From the NCBI RefSeq assembly GCF_904849725.1, contig NC_058523.1, positions 108,812,189 through 108,876,188 on the forward strand: a stretch of DNA of 64,000 nt, read 5' to 3'. Position numbers and translations under genes: made by a program. The notes under the pieces were generated by a model. The model saw nothing but the letters and a program-made list of their open reading frames with translations. It was not told the origin of the DNA and made no database searches. Below, one piece after another: positions 21,506-32,837 of the stretch (its first letter is position 1; every line of letters starts with the position of its first letter). The DNA comes from Hordeum vulgare subsp. vulgare. Lineage: Eukaryota > Streptophyta > Magnoliopsida > Poales > Poaceae.

Positions 21506-23286
21506 TGTTGGAAATATGCCCTAGAGGCAATAATAAATTAGTTATTATTATATTTCTTTGTTCATGATAATCGTTTATTGTCCATGCTATAATTGTATTG
21601 ATTGGAAACACAAATACATGTGTGGATACATAGACAAAACACTATCCCTAGTAAGCCTCTAGTTGACTAGCTCATTGATCAAAGATGGTCAAGGTTTCCT
21701 GACCATAGACAAGTGTTATCACTTGATAACGGGATCACATCTCTAGGAGAACCATGTGATGGACAAGGCCCAAACTATGAACGTAGCATGTGATCGTGTC
21801 ATTTTTTTGCTATTGTTTTCTGTGTGTCAAGTATTCATTCCTATGACCATGAGATCATGTAACTCACTGACACCGGAGGAATACCTTGTGTGTATCAAAT
21901 GTCACAACGTAACTGGGCGACTATAAAGGTGCTCTACAGGTATCTCCGAAGGTGTCTGTTGAGTTAGTATGGATCAAGAATGGGATTTGTCACTCCATGT
22001 GACGAAACGGTATCTCGGGGCGCACTCGGTAATACAACATCACACACAAGCCTTGCAAGCAATGTGACTAAGTGTAAGTCACGGGATCTTGTATTACCAA
22101 ACGAGTAAAGAGACTTGCCGATAACGAGATTGAAATAGGTATGCCGATACCGACGATTGAATCTCGGGCAAGTAACATACCGAAGGACAAACGGAATGAC
22201 ATAAGGGACTATATGAATCCTTGGCACTGAGGTGCAACCGATAAGATCTTCGGAGAATATGTAGGATCCAATATGGTCATCCACGTCCCGTTATTGTATA
22301 TTGCCCGAGGAGTGTCTCGGGTCATGTCTACATAGTTCTCAAACCCGCAGGGTCTGCACACTTAAGGTTCGATGATGTTTTAGTATAGTTGAGTTACATG
22401 TGTTGGTGACCGAAGGTTGTTCCGAGTCCCGAATGAGATCACGGATGTCATGAGGGTTTCCGGAATGGTCCGGAAATGAATATTTATATATAGGAAGTTA
22501 GTGTTTGGATTCTGGAAAGTTTTCGGGCATTACTAGCATTGTACCGGAGTGACGAATGGGTTCCGGGGGCCCACTGGGTGGGCCCACCACGCCCCAAGGG
22601 GTCCACGTCGGTTTATTGGATGTACAATAAGGTATAATGGGCTGACAAAGTCATCCAAGGAAAGCCCATGAGGAAAAACTGCAAAAACCAAAAGAGGTGG
22701 GAAAATAAGGAAGGACTCCTAATCCAAGTGGGATTGGAGAAGCACTCCTCTCTCCCACTTCGGCCTATCCAAGGAGGGTTTCCTTGGTGCGCCAAGGCTC
22801 CCCAAGGCTGCCTCTCCCCTCCTCCTATATATACTAGAGGTTTAGGGCTTTTGAGACACAACGTTTGCCACGTGCAACTCAAACCTACACCTCGTAGTTC
22901 TTCCTGTAGATTAGATTTCTACGGAGCTCGGGCAGAGCCGTGTAGGAATAGATCATCACGAACACTGGTGCGTCATCACGCTGCCGGAGAACTCATCTAC
23001 TTCTCTGTCTCTCTTGCTGGATCAAGAAGGCCGAGATCGTCATCGAGCTGTACGTGTGCTGAACGCGGAGGTACCGTCCTTTTGGCGCTAGTCCGGAACG
23101 GATCGTAGGACGACGGTGATTTGAATCACGAAGTTGTACCACTACATCAACCGCGTTTCTTAACGCTTCCCGCTTAGCGATCTACAAGGGTACATAGATC
23201 TAATCTCCTCTCGTAGATGGACATCACCATGATAGATCTTCGTGTGCGTAGGAAATTATTTGTTTCCCGTGCATCGTTCCCCAACA
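21506..23286 (+). repeat. Angela 3' LTR
   Basis: Starts TGTTGGAAATATG and ends CGTTCCCCAACA. Aligns along its length with 14712-16501. Confidence 0.94.
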
Positions 23287-23291
23287 AAGAC
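23287..23291. other. Target-site duplication AAGAC, right copy (Angela)
   Basis: Identical to 14707-14711. Confidence 0.92.
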
Positions 23292-23532
23292 TTTTTCGCT
23301 GAGCTCGTGGCAGATGGCATAGAAGAGCTAGAATGAGCAGGCTGATGCTTGACAGTCTGCTTTTGTTCAGGCTTTGAGGCCTGTGTAGGTGTTGAAATTT
23401 TTGGCGTTGGTGCAGCCTTCTGAGGCAATTGCTCTTTAGGCACTGAGGCCTTTGGTACAGTCTTCATTTGAGGAATGGTTGTACCAGAAGCTTCAGCAGC
23501 AGAAGAGGTGGCTGCAGTGGCAGCAACAGATT
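23292..23532 (-). pseudogene. Env-like downstream ORF of Sirevirus X, short segment between two insertions
   Basis: Minus-strand frame rich in Ala, Pro, Ser and Lys (KTVPKASVPKEQ, then PTQASKPEQKQ). It is in phase with the flanking segments once the solo LTR on one side and Angela on the other are removed. Confidence 0.65.
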
Positions 23533-24924
23533 TGTAAGTGCATCTAGTGCCCCTTAGTGATTTTGGTGGTCTGAAGACTTATAGGTTAAGTATCTAATGT
23601 GTTTGTGAGTGTACACAGGATCTATAAGTCATTGAGGAGTTTGAGATATTTGAAGAATATCGACCCCTAAAAATATATGTCTTCAGTTGAAGAAATTGGT
23701 CTGAAGCTGAAGAAATGAATCGCGAGGAATCTACGATGAAATTGATATTCCTCATGAAGATACTGATATTGAGATGTCCGGTGGTTCCTGAAGAAAATCA
23801 TTCTGAAGAATTTGAAGCATGAAGATTTACACTTTCTGTTTTACTTTCTTCACATTTGAGTAATAGGAAAACCGTACTTTTAAAGGGGGTCGAAGTTATA
23901 CTATGGAATGAATATCCTCATGATGCTCAACCCAAGCCTAATCCTACCAAAAGCCTCAAGTGAGGAATATGAGTGACATGAAGACTCTCACAGTTGAGGG
24001 TTTCGACCGTTTTGATAACCACGCCAAGTCATTGGTCTTATCCACTCCAACGGTCATATTATTTAAGGGCATTAGTGTCAAATCATGTCGGGATGCTCCG
24101 AGGCTATAAATAGCCACCCCCACAACCACTAGCTGGTTGGCTGCTCTGTTAGAAATTGACACTTGTCATAAGAGCAACCCAAATTCCTCAGAGCCTTCGA
24201 GAGTAATTCATCAGTGAGGAAATACCCCATACACCGAAACCACAAACCAAACCGATTGAGCATCACTGAAGAAGTTGTTCCTGTGTGGGACTGAAGCCTT
24301 TTACCTTTGAGGACTGTGCATCCTCCAGACGGTTAGGCATCATGGTCTAGAGCAATCCAGCCGGGTGACCAAGTTTGTGAGGGTTTGGAAGTCTGCCCTG
24401 AAAACTTACCACGAGTGTTGGGCGAGGACTGTGTGTCCTTAGCTCAAGGAGAATATGGTAGGGACTGTGTGTCCCGGGACTGGGTGTCCTTTGGTTTCAA
24501 TACCAAGCCGCTCCAAACTAGATGTACAACTGTCACAGCAGTTGGAACTAGGTCATCAACAACTGTCTTCACTGAGAAACGGGTTCTAATTCCTCAACTC
24601 TTTACTTTCCTTGTATTCTGTGTTGGTGACTTTCACTGTGACTGTTTGAAGAATTTGCTGAAGACTTTCTCTGAATTTCCTCAACCCCAAATTCTTCACG
24701 ATAGTTAATCATCATCTGTATTCTGCATGCCTGCTTACTATGCAATCTATTTTCACATTCTTCACTCTGAAATACTGCTGTTGTGAACGTTTGCACGTCT
24801 GATCCTTTACTATTTCCGCTGTAAGTTAGTCATCAGTGAGGAATTTCCTCAAAAGGAATTTCCTCAGTGATGAAATTCTAAAAATCTCCTATTCACCCCC
24901 TCTAGTCGATATAACGCACTTTCA
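23533..24924 (+). repeat. Solo LTR of the Sirevirus X family, opposite orientation to X
   Basis: Starts TGTAAGTGCATC and ends CGCACTTTCA (1392 bp), flanked by AGATT on both sides (23528-23532 and 24925-24929). It aligns in complement with the 5' LTR of X: TTTCAATACCAAGCCGCTCC here corresponds to the point where the Gypsy entered X's LTR. No internal region is present, so it arose by LTR-LTR recombination. It is inserted in X's env-like ORF. Confidence 0.92.
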
Positions 24925-24929
24925 AGATT

Positions 24930-25437
24930 CCTCATTGAATTTCTTCACTTCAGCTTCTGCTTTCTTCTGAAGTTTAGGCAAGTGTTTGTCTTTCTTCTCA
25001 GGGTAATCCTCAACTGTTTTGACGCTTGAGGGATGTGCAACCTATTGATTACCAAGAGGAGGCCGCTTGCAAGGTGGCTTGAGGGCGAATTTCATTGCAT
25101 ACTTTGGAGTGACAAAGCGATATTCCTTCCACTCCTTAGTCCACCTGCGTTCTATTTTCTGAAGCCTAATTTTCCGCTTCGGCATGGGTTCTTTTCCATG
25201 TGTTTCCTCTTCTGGCGTGCAGTAATCAAAGTATATATCCTCAGGGATATCAACTGTTGTGTTCTATTCAAGTTTATTTCCACCCTTTTGCTTTCTGTCA
25301 TCTTCCATTTTCTTCAACTGATGCTTTTGCTGAGGAATTTGCACCCTTGAAGATTCTGATGACCCTGGCAAAGTTTCTTTGAGGAATGCTGCAAATGAGT
25401 TAAGTTGATGAGAACCTAGATATTCATCAACTGGCAT
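24930..25437 (-). pseudogene. Env-like downstream ORF of Sirevirus X, N-terminal part
   Basis: The ATG at 25435-25437 gives MPVDEYLGSHQLNSFAAFL and a Lys/Glu-rich continuation. The start was chosen because a candidate splice acceptor (TTTTGTTCATAG) ends eight bases before it. Reading upstream in the same frame also stays open to 25485, so an earlier ATG is possible. Two in-frame stops (near 25264 and 25043) break it. The frame continues past the solo LTR at 23532. Confidence 0.65.
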
Positions 25438-25444
25438 TTTGTAC

Positions 25445-25771
25445 CTATGAACAAAATATGGGTGCGAGGAATTTGGAGAGGTCATATGCGTTCTCAGATT
25501 TGAAGAAATTGAAATGTTAGAAGTTGAGGAATTTGACCAGTGAGTTGAGGAATTTGACTAAGCATTCTGATCTTGGGTTCTAGAGTTGTGCAGATTTCAG
25601 AATTTACACAATTCAGGAATCACATGAAGAATTTTAGTGGCTTAGTGAAATTCATCAAGTGTTTGAGGAATTGAGTGTGCGTTGCTGACACACAGTGAGA
25701 AAAAACAGATTTTTCGAATCTAAGGTGAAATAGTAGATCAAAAGGGGCAGTAAAATAAGATTTTAATTAAC
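25445..25771 (-). other. Predicted leader intron before the env-like ORF of X
   Basis: On the minus strand a donor CACACAG|GTTAAT (exon end 25772) and an acceptor TTTTGTTCATAG (25445) bracket AT-rich DNA. Length and composition suit a plant leader intron. Purely a prediction. Confidence 0.45.
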
Positions 25772-26037
25772 CTGTGTGACGAACACGAAGAACAGAGGCA
25801 GTAACAGTGAGAAGCTCTTCGGTTCAAGCCTGTTGCGCCCTAACTTGGCGGCAGAAGACAGCTACAGCCGCGGCGGAGGAAGATGTTCCGCTTCCGGCGT
25901 GAGTTCGACGACGGAGAGGTCGAGGCAGTGAAGTTGTTCGTCACCGGCGACGAGATTGCTAGCGGTGGCACTAGGTTTGAGCTTGAGCAGAGAGATGAAG
26001 AGAGGTCCAAGGGTTTTAACTAAGGGCGGTAAGGACC

Positions 26038-26045
26038 TATTTATA
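26038..26045 (-). promoter_or_regulatory. Internal TATA box upstream of X's env-like ORF
   Basis: TATAAATA in the minus-strand context GAGCTATAAATAGG. It is followed by a CT-rich leader and a GC-richer stretch ending in GCCGCCAAGTTAGGG. That phrase recurs as GCCACCAAGTTAGGG in the equivalent leader of element Y (53622-53635). It suggests a dedicated promoter for the downstream ORF. Confidence 0.55.
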
Positions 26046-26756
26046 GCTCAGGTGGAAAACTGTTCGAGCGAATATTTAGGACCGAACTGCCCTTGTCTGT
26101 TCATCTCTGCATGACACGTGTAGCCCACGGTAGAAGCGGTGGAGATCGTGCTTATCCTAGCGTGGGAAGTGGGTTCAGTTACAGTGTAACGTCACAAAAT
26201 TATTTTTCAAGAGTTGAGGATTTCGTTGCAAAATCCTCAGCTGACAAGGACACAATGAGGATTTTGAACAAAGCTTCAAGTAGAATGCATATGGATAATT
26301 GAATAGACTGGGTTGAGTATAGCATAGAGAGGAGTAGGGTCCGATCACATTCACTTAGATGAAATATCAAATTGAAAAATAGCTATAAGTGAATGATGTT
26401 GAGGACTTTGAAATCTCAATCTATATATATATATCTAGGCAGATGAAAATCATCAAGTGTTTTGAAGATTTTGAAAAACTTGAGGATTTTGTGACAAATC
26501 ATCATGTTGATGAATTTTAACTTAGAAGAAAAAGCAGCTTGAAGGTTTTCAAAGTTGGGTGGTGGCGTGACCCATTGTATAAGAATAATGATTTCAGGCG
26601 CCCCGTACAATTATCGTAGGGCCCTGAGAACCAAATTCTTCACTGATTTCCTCACACTAAGAGTGATACTCTTCATTGATTGAAGAAAATCGATTCTTCT
26701 TGTGTTGGACATCTAAGTCATCAATTTTGCATAAGTGTTAGGATGTGTGCATGTTT
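26046..26756 (-). other. Spacer between RNase H and the internal promoter of X
   Basis: AT-rich, no supported ORF. Contains a TATATATATATA run at 26421-26432. Confidence 0.5.
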
Positions 26757-28440
26757 TCACAACACATTTGAAGACTCTAAGATATTTAGCTCACACCTCA
26801 ACTTGCAAAACCTTTTCTCATCCAAGGGCTTAGTGAAAATATCTGCTAGTTGATCGTCTGTCTTCACATGGTCGATGATGATATTGCCCTTGAGGACATG
26901 GTCCCGAAGAAAATGATGATGAATCTGGATGTGCTTAGTCTTCGAGTGTTGTACTGGGTTGTATGCAATCTTGATTGCACTCCCATTGTCACAGTAGAGA
27001 GGCACATTCTTCATGTTAATGTTGTAGTCCTTGAGGGTTTGCTTCATCCATAGTAATTGAGCACAGTAGGATCAAACAGAAATGTACTCAGCTTCACCAA
27101 TGGAGGGAGAAACGCAGTTCTGCTTCTTTGAGGACCAGCATACTAATGATCTTCCGAGGAAATGACAAGTGCCAGAAGTTGACTTGCGATCCACACGGGC
27201 ACCAACATAGTCAGAGTCAGAATATCCCACGAGATGAAGATTCGAACCCTTGGGGTACCATAATCCTAGTGTTAGTGTGTGAGCTAAGTATCGAGGAATA
27301 TGCTTCACAGCCTTATAGTGTGATTCCTTCAGCTTTGCTTGAAAACGAGCACACATGCAAACACTAAGCATTATATCTGGCCTACATGCACATAGGTACA
27401 ATAAAGAGCAAATCATCGAGCAATATACCTGTTGATCGAAATCTTTACCATTTTCATCAGTGCAGAGGTGGCCGTTGGTTGGCATGGGAGTCTTGACGCC
27501 TTTGCATTCATGCACGTCGAATTTCCTCAGAACATCCTTGAGGTATTTCTCCTGTGATATGAAGATGCCATTGCGTTGTTGATGAATTTGAAGACCTAAG
27601 AAGAATTTCAGCTCCCCCATCATAGATATCCAATATTCTTCACTCATCATGTAAGCAAATGCATCACTCTAGCATTTGTCGGTACAACCAAATATGATGT
27701 CATCGACATATATTTGGCACACAAATATTTCATTGTCATAGGATTTTGTGAAAAGAGTTGGATCGAGTGAACCACGTTTAAAGCCTTTCTTCATGAGGAA
27801 TTCCTTCAATGTATCATACCATGCCCGAGGGTTTGGTTGAGGCCATAGATTGCCCTTTTGAGTCTGAACACTTTGTCTGGATTCTTCGGATCCTCAAAAC
27901 CTCGGGTCTGAGCAACATATACTTCTTCCTCAAGCTTACCATTGAGGAATGCACTTTTCACATCCATTTGATATAAAGTAATGTTATGATGATTAGCATA
28001 AGCAAGTAGTATTCGAATAGCTTCAAGTCTAGCAACAGGTGCAAATGTTTCATCGAAATAAATTCCTTCAACCTGTGTGCAGCCTTGGGCTACAAGTCGT
28101 GCCTTATTCCTCAACACTTGACCATCCTCATCTTGCTTGTTTCGGAAAATCTACTTGGTGCCGATGATGTTGTGCTTGCGAGGATCTGGTCGTTTGACGA
28201 GCTCCCACACATCATTTATCTTGAATTTAAGAAGTTCATCTTGCATGGTTTGAATCCCCTCAGGTTCCATGAAGGCATTAGCAACTTTTGAAGTTTTTGT
28301 GATGCTTTTGAGCGAGTGAAGCTTTTGAGCGAGTGAGAGGACCTGGCGCATTGATGTCATCGAGGATTTTGTCAAGTTCTACTTCATTTGCAATCCTCGA
28401 ATGAGCTGGTTGAGGATTTCGTTTGGGCTGAGGAATTTGT
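26757..28440 (-). pseudogene. Reverse transcriptase and RNase H of Sirevirus X
   Basis: Minus-strand RVT_2 domain in three frames: [14 protein letters not shown], then [11 protein letters not shown], then [11 protein letters not shown], then YGLNQT. The catalytic YVDD box is readable near 27700-27712. RNase H follows with YSDSDYVGARVDRKSTSG, CWSSKKQNCVS and, after one more stop, the C-terminal KTKHIQIHHHFLRDHV and QLADIFTKPLDEKRF. Stops near 28148, 27672 and 27070 and at least one frameshift near 27830 make it inactive. It would otherwise copy the element's RNA in the cytoplasmic particle. Confidence 0.9.
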
Positions 28441-28673
28441 TCTAGAGCAATTTACTGAGGAGCATCCTCTTGATTTTCATAAGTCATGGGAATGATTTCT
28501 TCAACAATTTCCTCAGTAGGAACAATGTCTTCAGTAGCTTTGAACTTGATTGCTTCCTTAGGAGATAATTTATCTAGTTCAGGAGGCAATTGCTCTCTTT
28601 GCGAGCCATTAGTTTCATCAAACCGCACATCTATAGTTTCAACAACCTTGCTATGATAGTTGTTGAAGACTCT
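28441..28673 (-). pseudogene. Linker between integrase and reverse transcriptase of X
   Basis: Acidic, Pro/Glu-rich minus-strand sequence with stops, normal for the variable Copia integrase C-terminus. No domain recognised. Confidence 0.5.
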
Positions 28674-29780
28674 CTAGGTGTGCGAGTCCTTTCCGTAACC
28701 GAGCATAAAACCCTCATGTGCTTTAGGTGCAAATTTTGAGCTATGGTGAGGATCTCTAATATAGCATTTTGCACCGAAGACATTGAAATAACTTACATTG
28801 GGTTTCTTGTCATTGAGGAGTTCATATGAAGTTTTCTTGAGAAATTTGTGAAGATATACCCTGTTGATGATATGGCAAGCAGTGTTGATTGCTTCACGCC
28901 AGAAACGACGAGGAGTCTGATATTCTTCAAGCATGGTTCGTGCCATCTCAACCAGAGTCATGTTCTTTCTTTCTACGATGCCATTATGTTGAGGAGTATA
29001 AGGAGGAGACAATTCGTGAGTAATACCAAGTTCATCAAGATAATCATCAAGACCAGTGTTTTTGAATTCTGTCCCATTCTCACTCCTGATGTGTTTGGTT
29101 TTGACGCCGAAGTTTGTCAAGGCCCTTCAGGAAAATCATTTGAAGACTTCCTGCACTTCAGTTTTATACAAAATGATATGCACCCAAGTATATCTAGAAT
29201 AATCATCAACTATTACAAAGCCGTATAAAAATGCTGCATTTGTAAGAGTGACATAATGAGTAGGTCCAAATAGATCCATGTGAAGTAATTCAAACGGTCG
29301 AGTAGTAGTTATGATGGTCTTCGAGGGGTGTTTGGATCTGGTCATTTTTCCAGACTCACAAGCACCACAGAGGTGGTCCTTGAGGAATTTCACTGATTCA
29401 ATGCCAATGACATGCTTCTTCTTCGCCAGCGTGTGCAAATTCCTCATACCTGCGTGACCAAGTCTTCGATGCAATAGCGAGCCTTCTAAGGTTTTTGCTA
29501 GTAAGCATGTGGCTGGTTGAGGACCTGTGAAAAAATCAACAATGTACAAATCTCCTCTCCTTACACCTTCGAAGACTTTGGATCTGTCAAATTCCATGAT
29601 GACAACACATCTATATTTTCCAAAGATAACAACAATATCAAGATCACAAAGCATTGAGACTGACATGAGGTTAAACCCAAGGGATTCAACAAGCATCACT
29701 TTGTCCATGTGCCTGTCCTTGGAGATAGCCACTTTGCCAAGTCCCAATACCTTGCTTTTACCAACGAGGACAATCAACAA
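28674..29780 (-). pseudogene. Integrase of Sirevirus X, with GAG-pre-integrase domain
   Basis: From 29780 leftwards: protease-distal LVESLGFNLMSVSMLCDLD, the zinc-binding LHRRLGHAG and CGACESGK, then the core with HMDLFGP (first Asp), IRSENGTEF and HNGIVERKN (Glu). The usual second Asp of RSDNG is Glu here. A frame break at about 29120-29135 splits the core. Integrase would insert cDNA into the chromosome. The frame begins just after the gag zinc knuckle, and the protease active-site segment is missing. Confidence 0.88.
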
Positions 29781-30634
29781 TATGGTGACCTGATTTCTTG
29801 CATTTGTGGCTGGTTCTTTTCTTGTAGTCCTCAGATGAAGATTCTGAGTTTCTCATATCTCTTCTTGAGGATTTACCTAACTGGCCACGTCTTGTAAACT
29901 TATGGAATTTCCTCACAAGCATTGCAAGCTCCTGTCCAAGTTCTTCAGGATCATCAATGCTGCAATCTGAGTCTTCTTCTTTAGATGAGGAAATTGCTTT
30001 GGCCTTAAGTGCACGAGGTCTAGAGAAGCTTGGTCCATACAGATCTCTCTTTTCTTCTTGTTGGAATTCGTGAGTATTGAGTCTTTCGAGTATATATATC
30101 AGCAGGATCAAGCATCTTGTAGTCCAATCTTTCTTGAATCATCAGAACGAATGTATCAAATGATGAATCCAAAGATATTAGTAGTTTATTCACAACTTCA
30201 TGGTCAGTAATGTCTCGAGCTCCCAGTGCTTGCAGTTCATTTGAGATGTCAGTGAGGCGATCAAAGGTATCTTGGCAACTTTCATTGTCAAGCCTCTTGA
30301 AGCGATTGAAGATATTGCGAAGAACATCAACACGAGATTCACGCTGAGTTGATATTTGTTTTGCTGAGCCCAGAGCACTCACTCTGCCATACTGACCTTT
30401 GCTCAGATGGCCACAGATGATATTCTTCGCTTGAGAATGAAGTTGCTTGAATTTCTTCACATCAGCGGCAAAGACAGTAGCAGCAATGGAGGGAACGCCA
30501 TGTTCCACAATATACCAGAGATCAATGTCAATAGCTTGAAGATGCATCTGCATCTTGGTCTTCTACTAGGGAAAGTCCTTTCCTTTGAAGGTAGGACATC
30601 CTGCAGTAACCTTGATCATGCCTGCAGTCGACAT
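29758..30634 (-). pseudogene. Gag of Sirevirus X
   Basis: The ATG at 30632-30634 (MSTAGMIKV) lies about 55 bases after the PBS. The UBN2-type capsid region follows: DLWYIVEHG, then DTFDRLTDISNELQALG, then MIQERLDYK. Tandem stops near 30570 and a frameshift near 30050-30110 break it. A Ser/Glu-rich region and a zinc knuckle close it. The knuckle reads SHKCKKSGHHIVDC, so the first Cys of the CCHC motif is Ser. Gag would form the virus-like particle. Confidence 0.85.
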
Positions 30635-30687
30635 AACTAAAACTCCAGGTGGTTAAACAAAAATCACACAGAACAAGGGAGTACCTT

Positions 30688-30699
30688 GCTCTGATACCA
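30688..30699 (-). other. Primer binding site of Sirevirus X
   Basis: Minus-strand TGGTATCAGAGC two bases after the LTR end, complementary to initiator tRNA-Met. It fixes the orientation of X. Confidence 0.92.
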
Positions 30700-30701
30700 A
30701 T

Positions 30702-31123
30702 TGAAAGTGCATTATATCGACTAGATGGGGGGTGAATAGGATATTTTTATAATTTCATCACGGAGTAAATTCCTTTTGAGGAAATTCCTCACTAATGAAT
30801 AACTTGCAGGAGAAACAGCAAATGATGAGAAGTGCAAAGTATTACAACCGCAGTTTTCTCGATGAGGATTATGAAAAATAGTTTGCACTGTACGCAGGCA
30901 CAGAATAAGCAGGTGAAGATTACCTGGTATGAAGAATTTGAGGTTGAGGAAATTCAGAGAAAGTCTTCAGCAAATACTTCAAACAGAGACAATGAAAGTC
31001 TTCAACATACAATATTGAGGAATTGAAAGAGTTGAAGAAATAGAACCTGTATCACAATGAATATAGTTGTTGATGACCCAGTTCCAACTGGTGTGACACT
31101 TGTACGTCTGGTTTGGAGCGGCT
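30702..31123 (-). repeat. 5' LTR of Sirevirus X, PBS-proximal part
   Basis: On the plus strand it begins TGAAAGTGCATTATATCGAC. It runs into the Gypsy insertion at 31124 and continues at 47904. Aligns in complement with the solo LTR at 23533-24924. Confidence 0.92.
31119..31123. other. Target-site duplication CGGCT, left copy (outer Gypsy)
   Basis: Identical to 47899-47903. Confidence 0.9.
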
Positions 31124-32759
31124 TGATACGTCTTCGTCATATCTACTTTTTCGAACTCTTTTGCCCTTGTTTTGGACTATAATTTGCATGATTGACATGG
31201 AACTAACCCGGACTGACGCTGTTTTCATCAGAATTGCCATGGTGTTGTTTTTGTGCAGACATGAAAGTTCTCGGAACGTCCTGAAAATTTACGGAGATTT
31301 TTTCTGGAATAAAAGAAAAAACCTGCGCAAAGATCCACCGGAGGGAGTGTGCCAGTGGGCCACAAGCCCACACGGCGCGGCCACCCCCCTAGGCCGTGCC
31401 ATGCAGGCTTGTGGGGCCCACGTCGCACCACCGCACCCAATCTCTGTCCTATATCTTCCGTTTCACCTGGAAAAAAAAATCAGAGAGAAGGTTTCATCGC
31501 GTTTTGAGATACGGAGGCGCCGCCACATCATGTTCTTCATCTGGAGGGCCGATCTGGAGTCCGTTTCGCGCTCCGGAGAGGGGAAATCGTCGCCATTGTC
31601 ATCATCAACCTTTCTCCATCGACAATTCTATGATGCTCTTCATCGTTCGTGAGTAATCTCATCGTAGGCTTGCTGGACGGTGATTAGTTGGATGAGATCT
31701 ATCATGTAATCGAGTTAGTTCTTGACGGGGATTGATCCCTAGTATCCACTATGTTCTAGTTTGATGTTGCTACTACTTGGCTATGCTTAATGCTTGTCAC
31801 TAGGGCCCGAGTGCCATGAGTTCATATCTGAACCTATTATGTTGTCGCCAATATATGTGTGTGTTAGATCCTATCTTGCAAGTTGTAGTCACCTACTATG
31901 TGTTATGACCCGGCAACCCCGGAGTGACAATAGCCGGAACCACTCCCGGAGATGACCATAGTATGAGGAGTTCATGTATTCACCACGTGTTAATGTGTTG
32001 GTCCGGTTCTTTATTAAAAGGACCTTAATATCCCGTAGTTTCCATTAGGACCCCGCTGCCACGGGAGGGATGGACAATAGATGTCATGCAAGTTCTTTTC
32101 CCTAAGCACGCATGACTACATACGGAATACATGCCTACATTAGATCGATGAACAGGAGCTAGCTACATATCTCTCCGTGTTATAGCTGTTACCTGATGAA
32201 TCACATCCGTCATACTCATCCATCACCGATCTACTGCCTACGAGTCTTTTACTACTGGTCCTCGCTACGTTACTTTGCCTAGGTTGGTCCCTTGCTACAA
32301 GAGGGATTGGGCCACTTTGCTGCTGCTGCCACTTTGCTGCTACTGTTGCTATAGCTGTTACTTGTTACTTTGATGCTGCTGCTACTACTGTTCCTTGCTA
32401 CTCTGCTATTACTTGTTGCAAGACTTTGTTGGCGCTGACATCCCGTCAACAAGGCTTTTTCTGGCGCCGTTGCCAGGGAAGCATAGCAATAGTCTCAAGA
32501 ATTGTCTCCCATCAACGTATCTTTTCTGGCGCCATTGCTGGGAATTGTCAAGGCTTTTTCTGGTGTCGTTGCTATCATACTACATTACTACTGATGCTTT
32601 GCTTGCAGACACTAATCTTTCAGGTGTGCTTGAATTAACAAGTCAGTTGCTAGTACTTGAGAATATCCTTTAGCTTCCCCTTGTGAGCGAATCAATAAAT
32701 TTGGGTTGAATACTCTACCCTCGAAAACTGCTGCGATCCCATACGCTTGTGGGACATCA
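31124..32759 (+). repeat. 5' LTR of the outer Gypsy
   Basis: Starts TGATACGTCTTCG, ends GGGACATCA. Contains a GC-rich palindromic block at 31355-31421 and a possible splice donor CGTGAGTAATC near 31650. Confidence 0.93.
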
Positions 32760-32769
32760 AGGCTTTTTC

Positions 32770-32787
32770 TGGCGCCATTGCCGGGGA
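32770..32787 (+). other. Primer binding site of the outer Gypsy
   Basis: TGGCGCCATTGCCGGGGA, ten bases after the LTR. One base different from the complement of the plant tRNA-Asp 3' end, typical of Athila/Tat-type Gypsies. Confidence 0.88.
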
Positions 32788-32837
32788 GTCATAGCTATAT
32801 TCTTTGAGTCACTTGGGATTGACGTCTGCTGATCACT

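Larger units (their letters stand above)
14712..23286 (+). mobile_element. Complete but degenerate Angela/BARE1/WIS-type Copia retrotransposon
   Basis: Two LTRs of 1790 and 1781 bp in direct orientation start TGTTG and end CCAACA, flanked by AAGAC/AAGAC. The LTR beginning and the phrase AATATGCCCTAGAGGCAATA are those I know from Angela/BARE1/WIS. The 5.0-kb internal region (16502-21505) has recognisable gag, integrase and reverse-transcriptase traces in the expected Copia order, all broken by stops and frameshifts. It is inserted in the env-like ORF of Sirevirus X; removing it restores that frame. The element depends on others for movement and is now probably fixed. Confidence 0.95.

Noticed and set aside
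23533..30701. The TGTAAGTGC LTR at 23533 as the 3' LTR of Sirevirus X
   Set aside because: It is in the opposite orientation to X's genes and PBS and has its own AGATT duplication, so it is a separate solo LTR.
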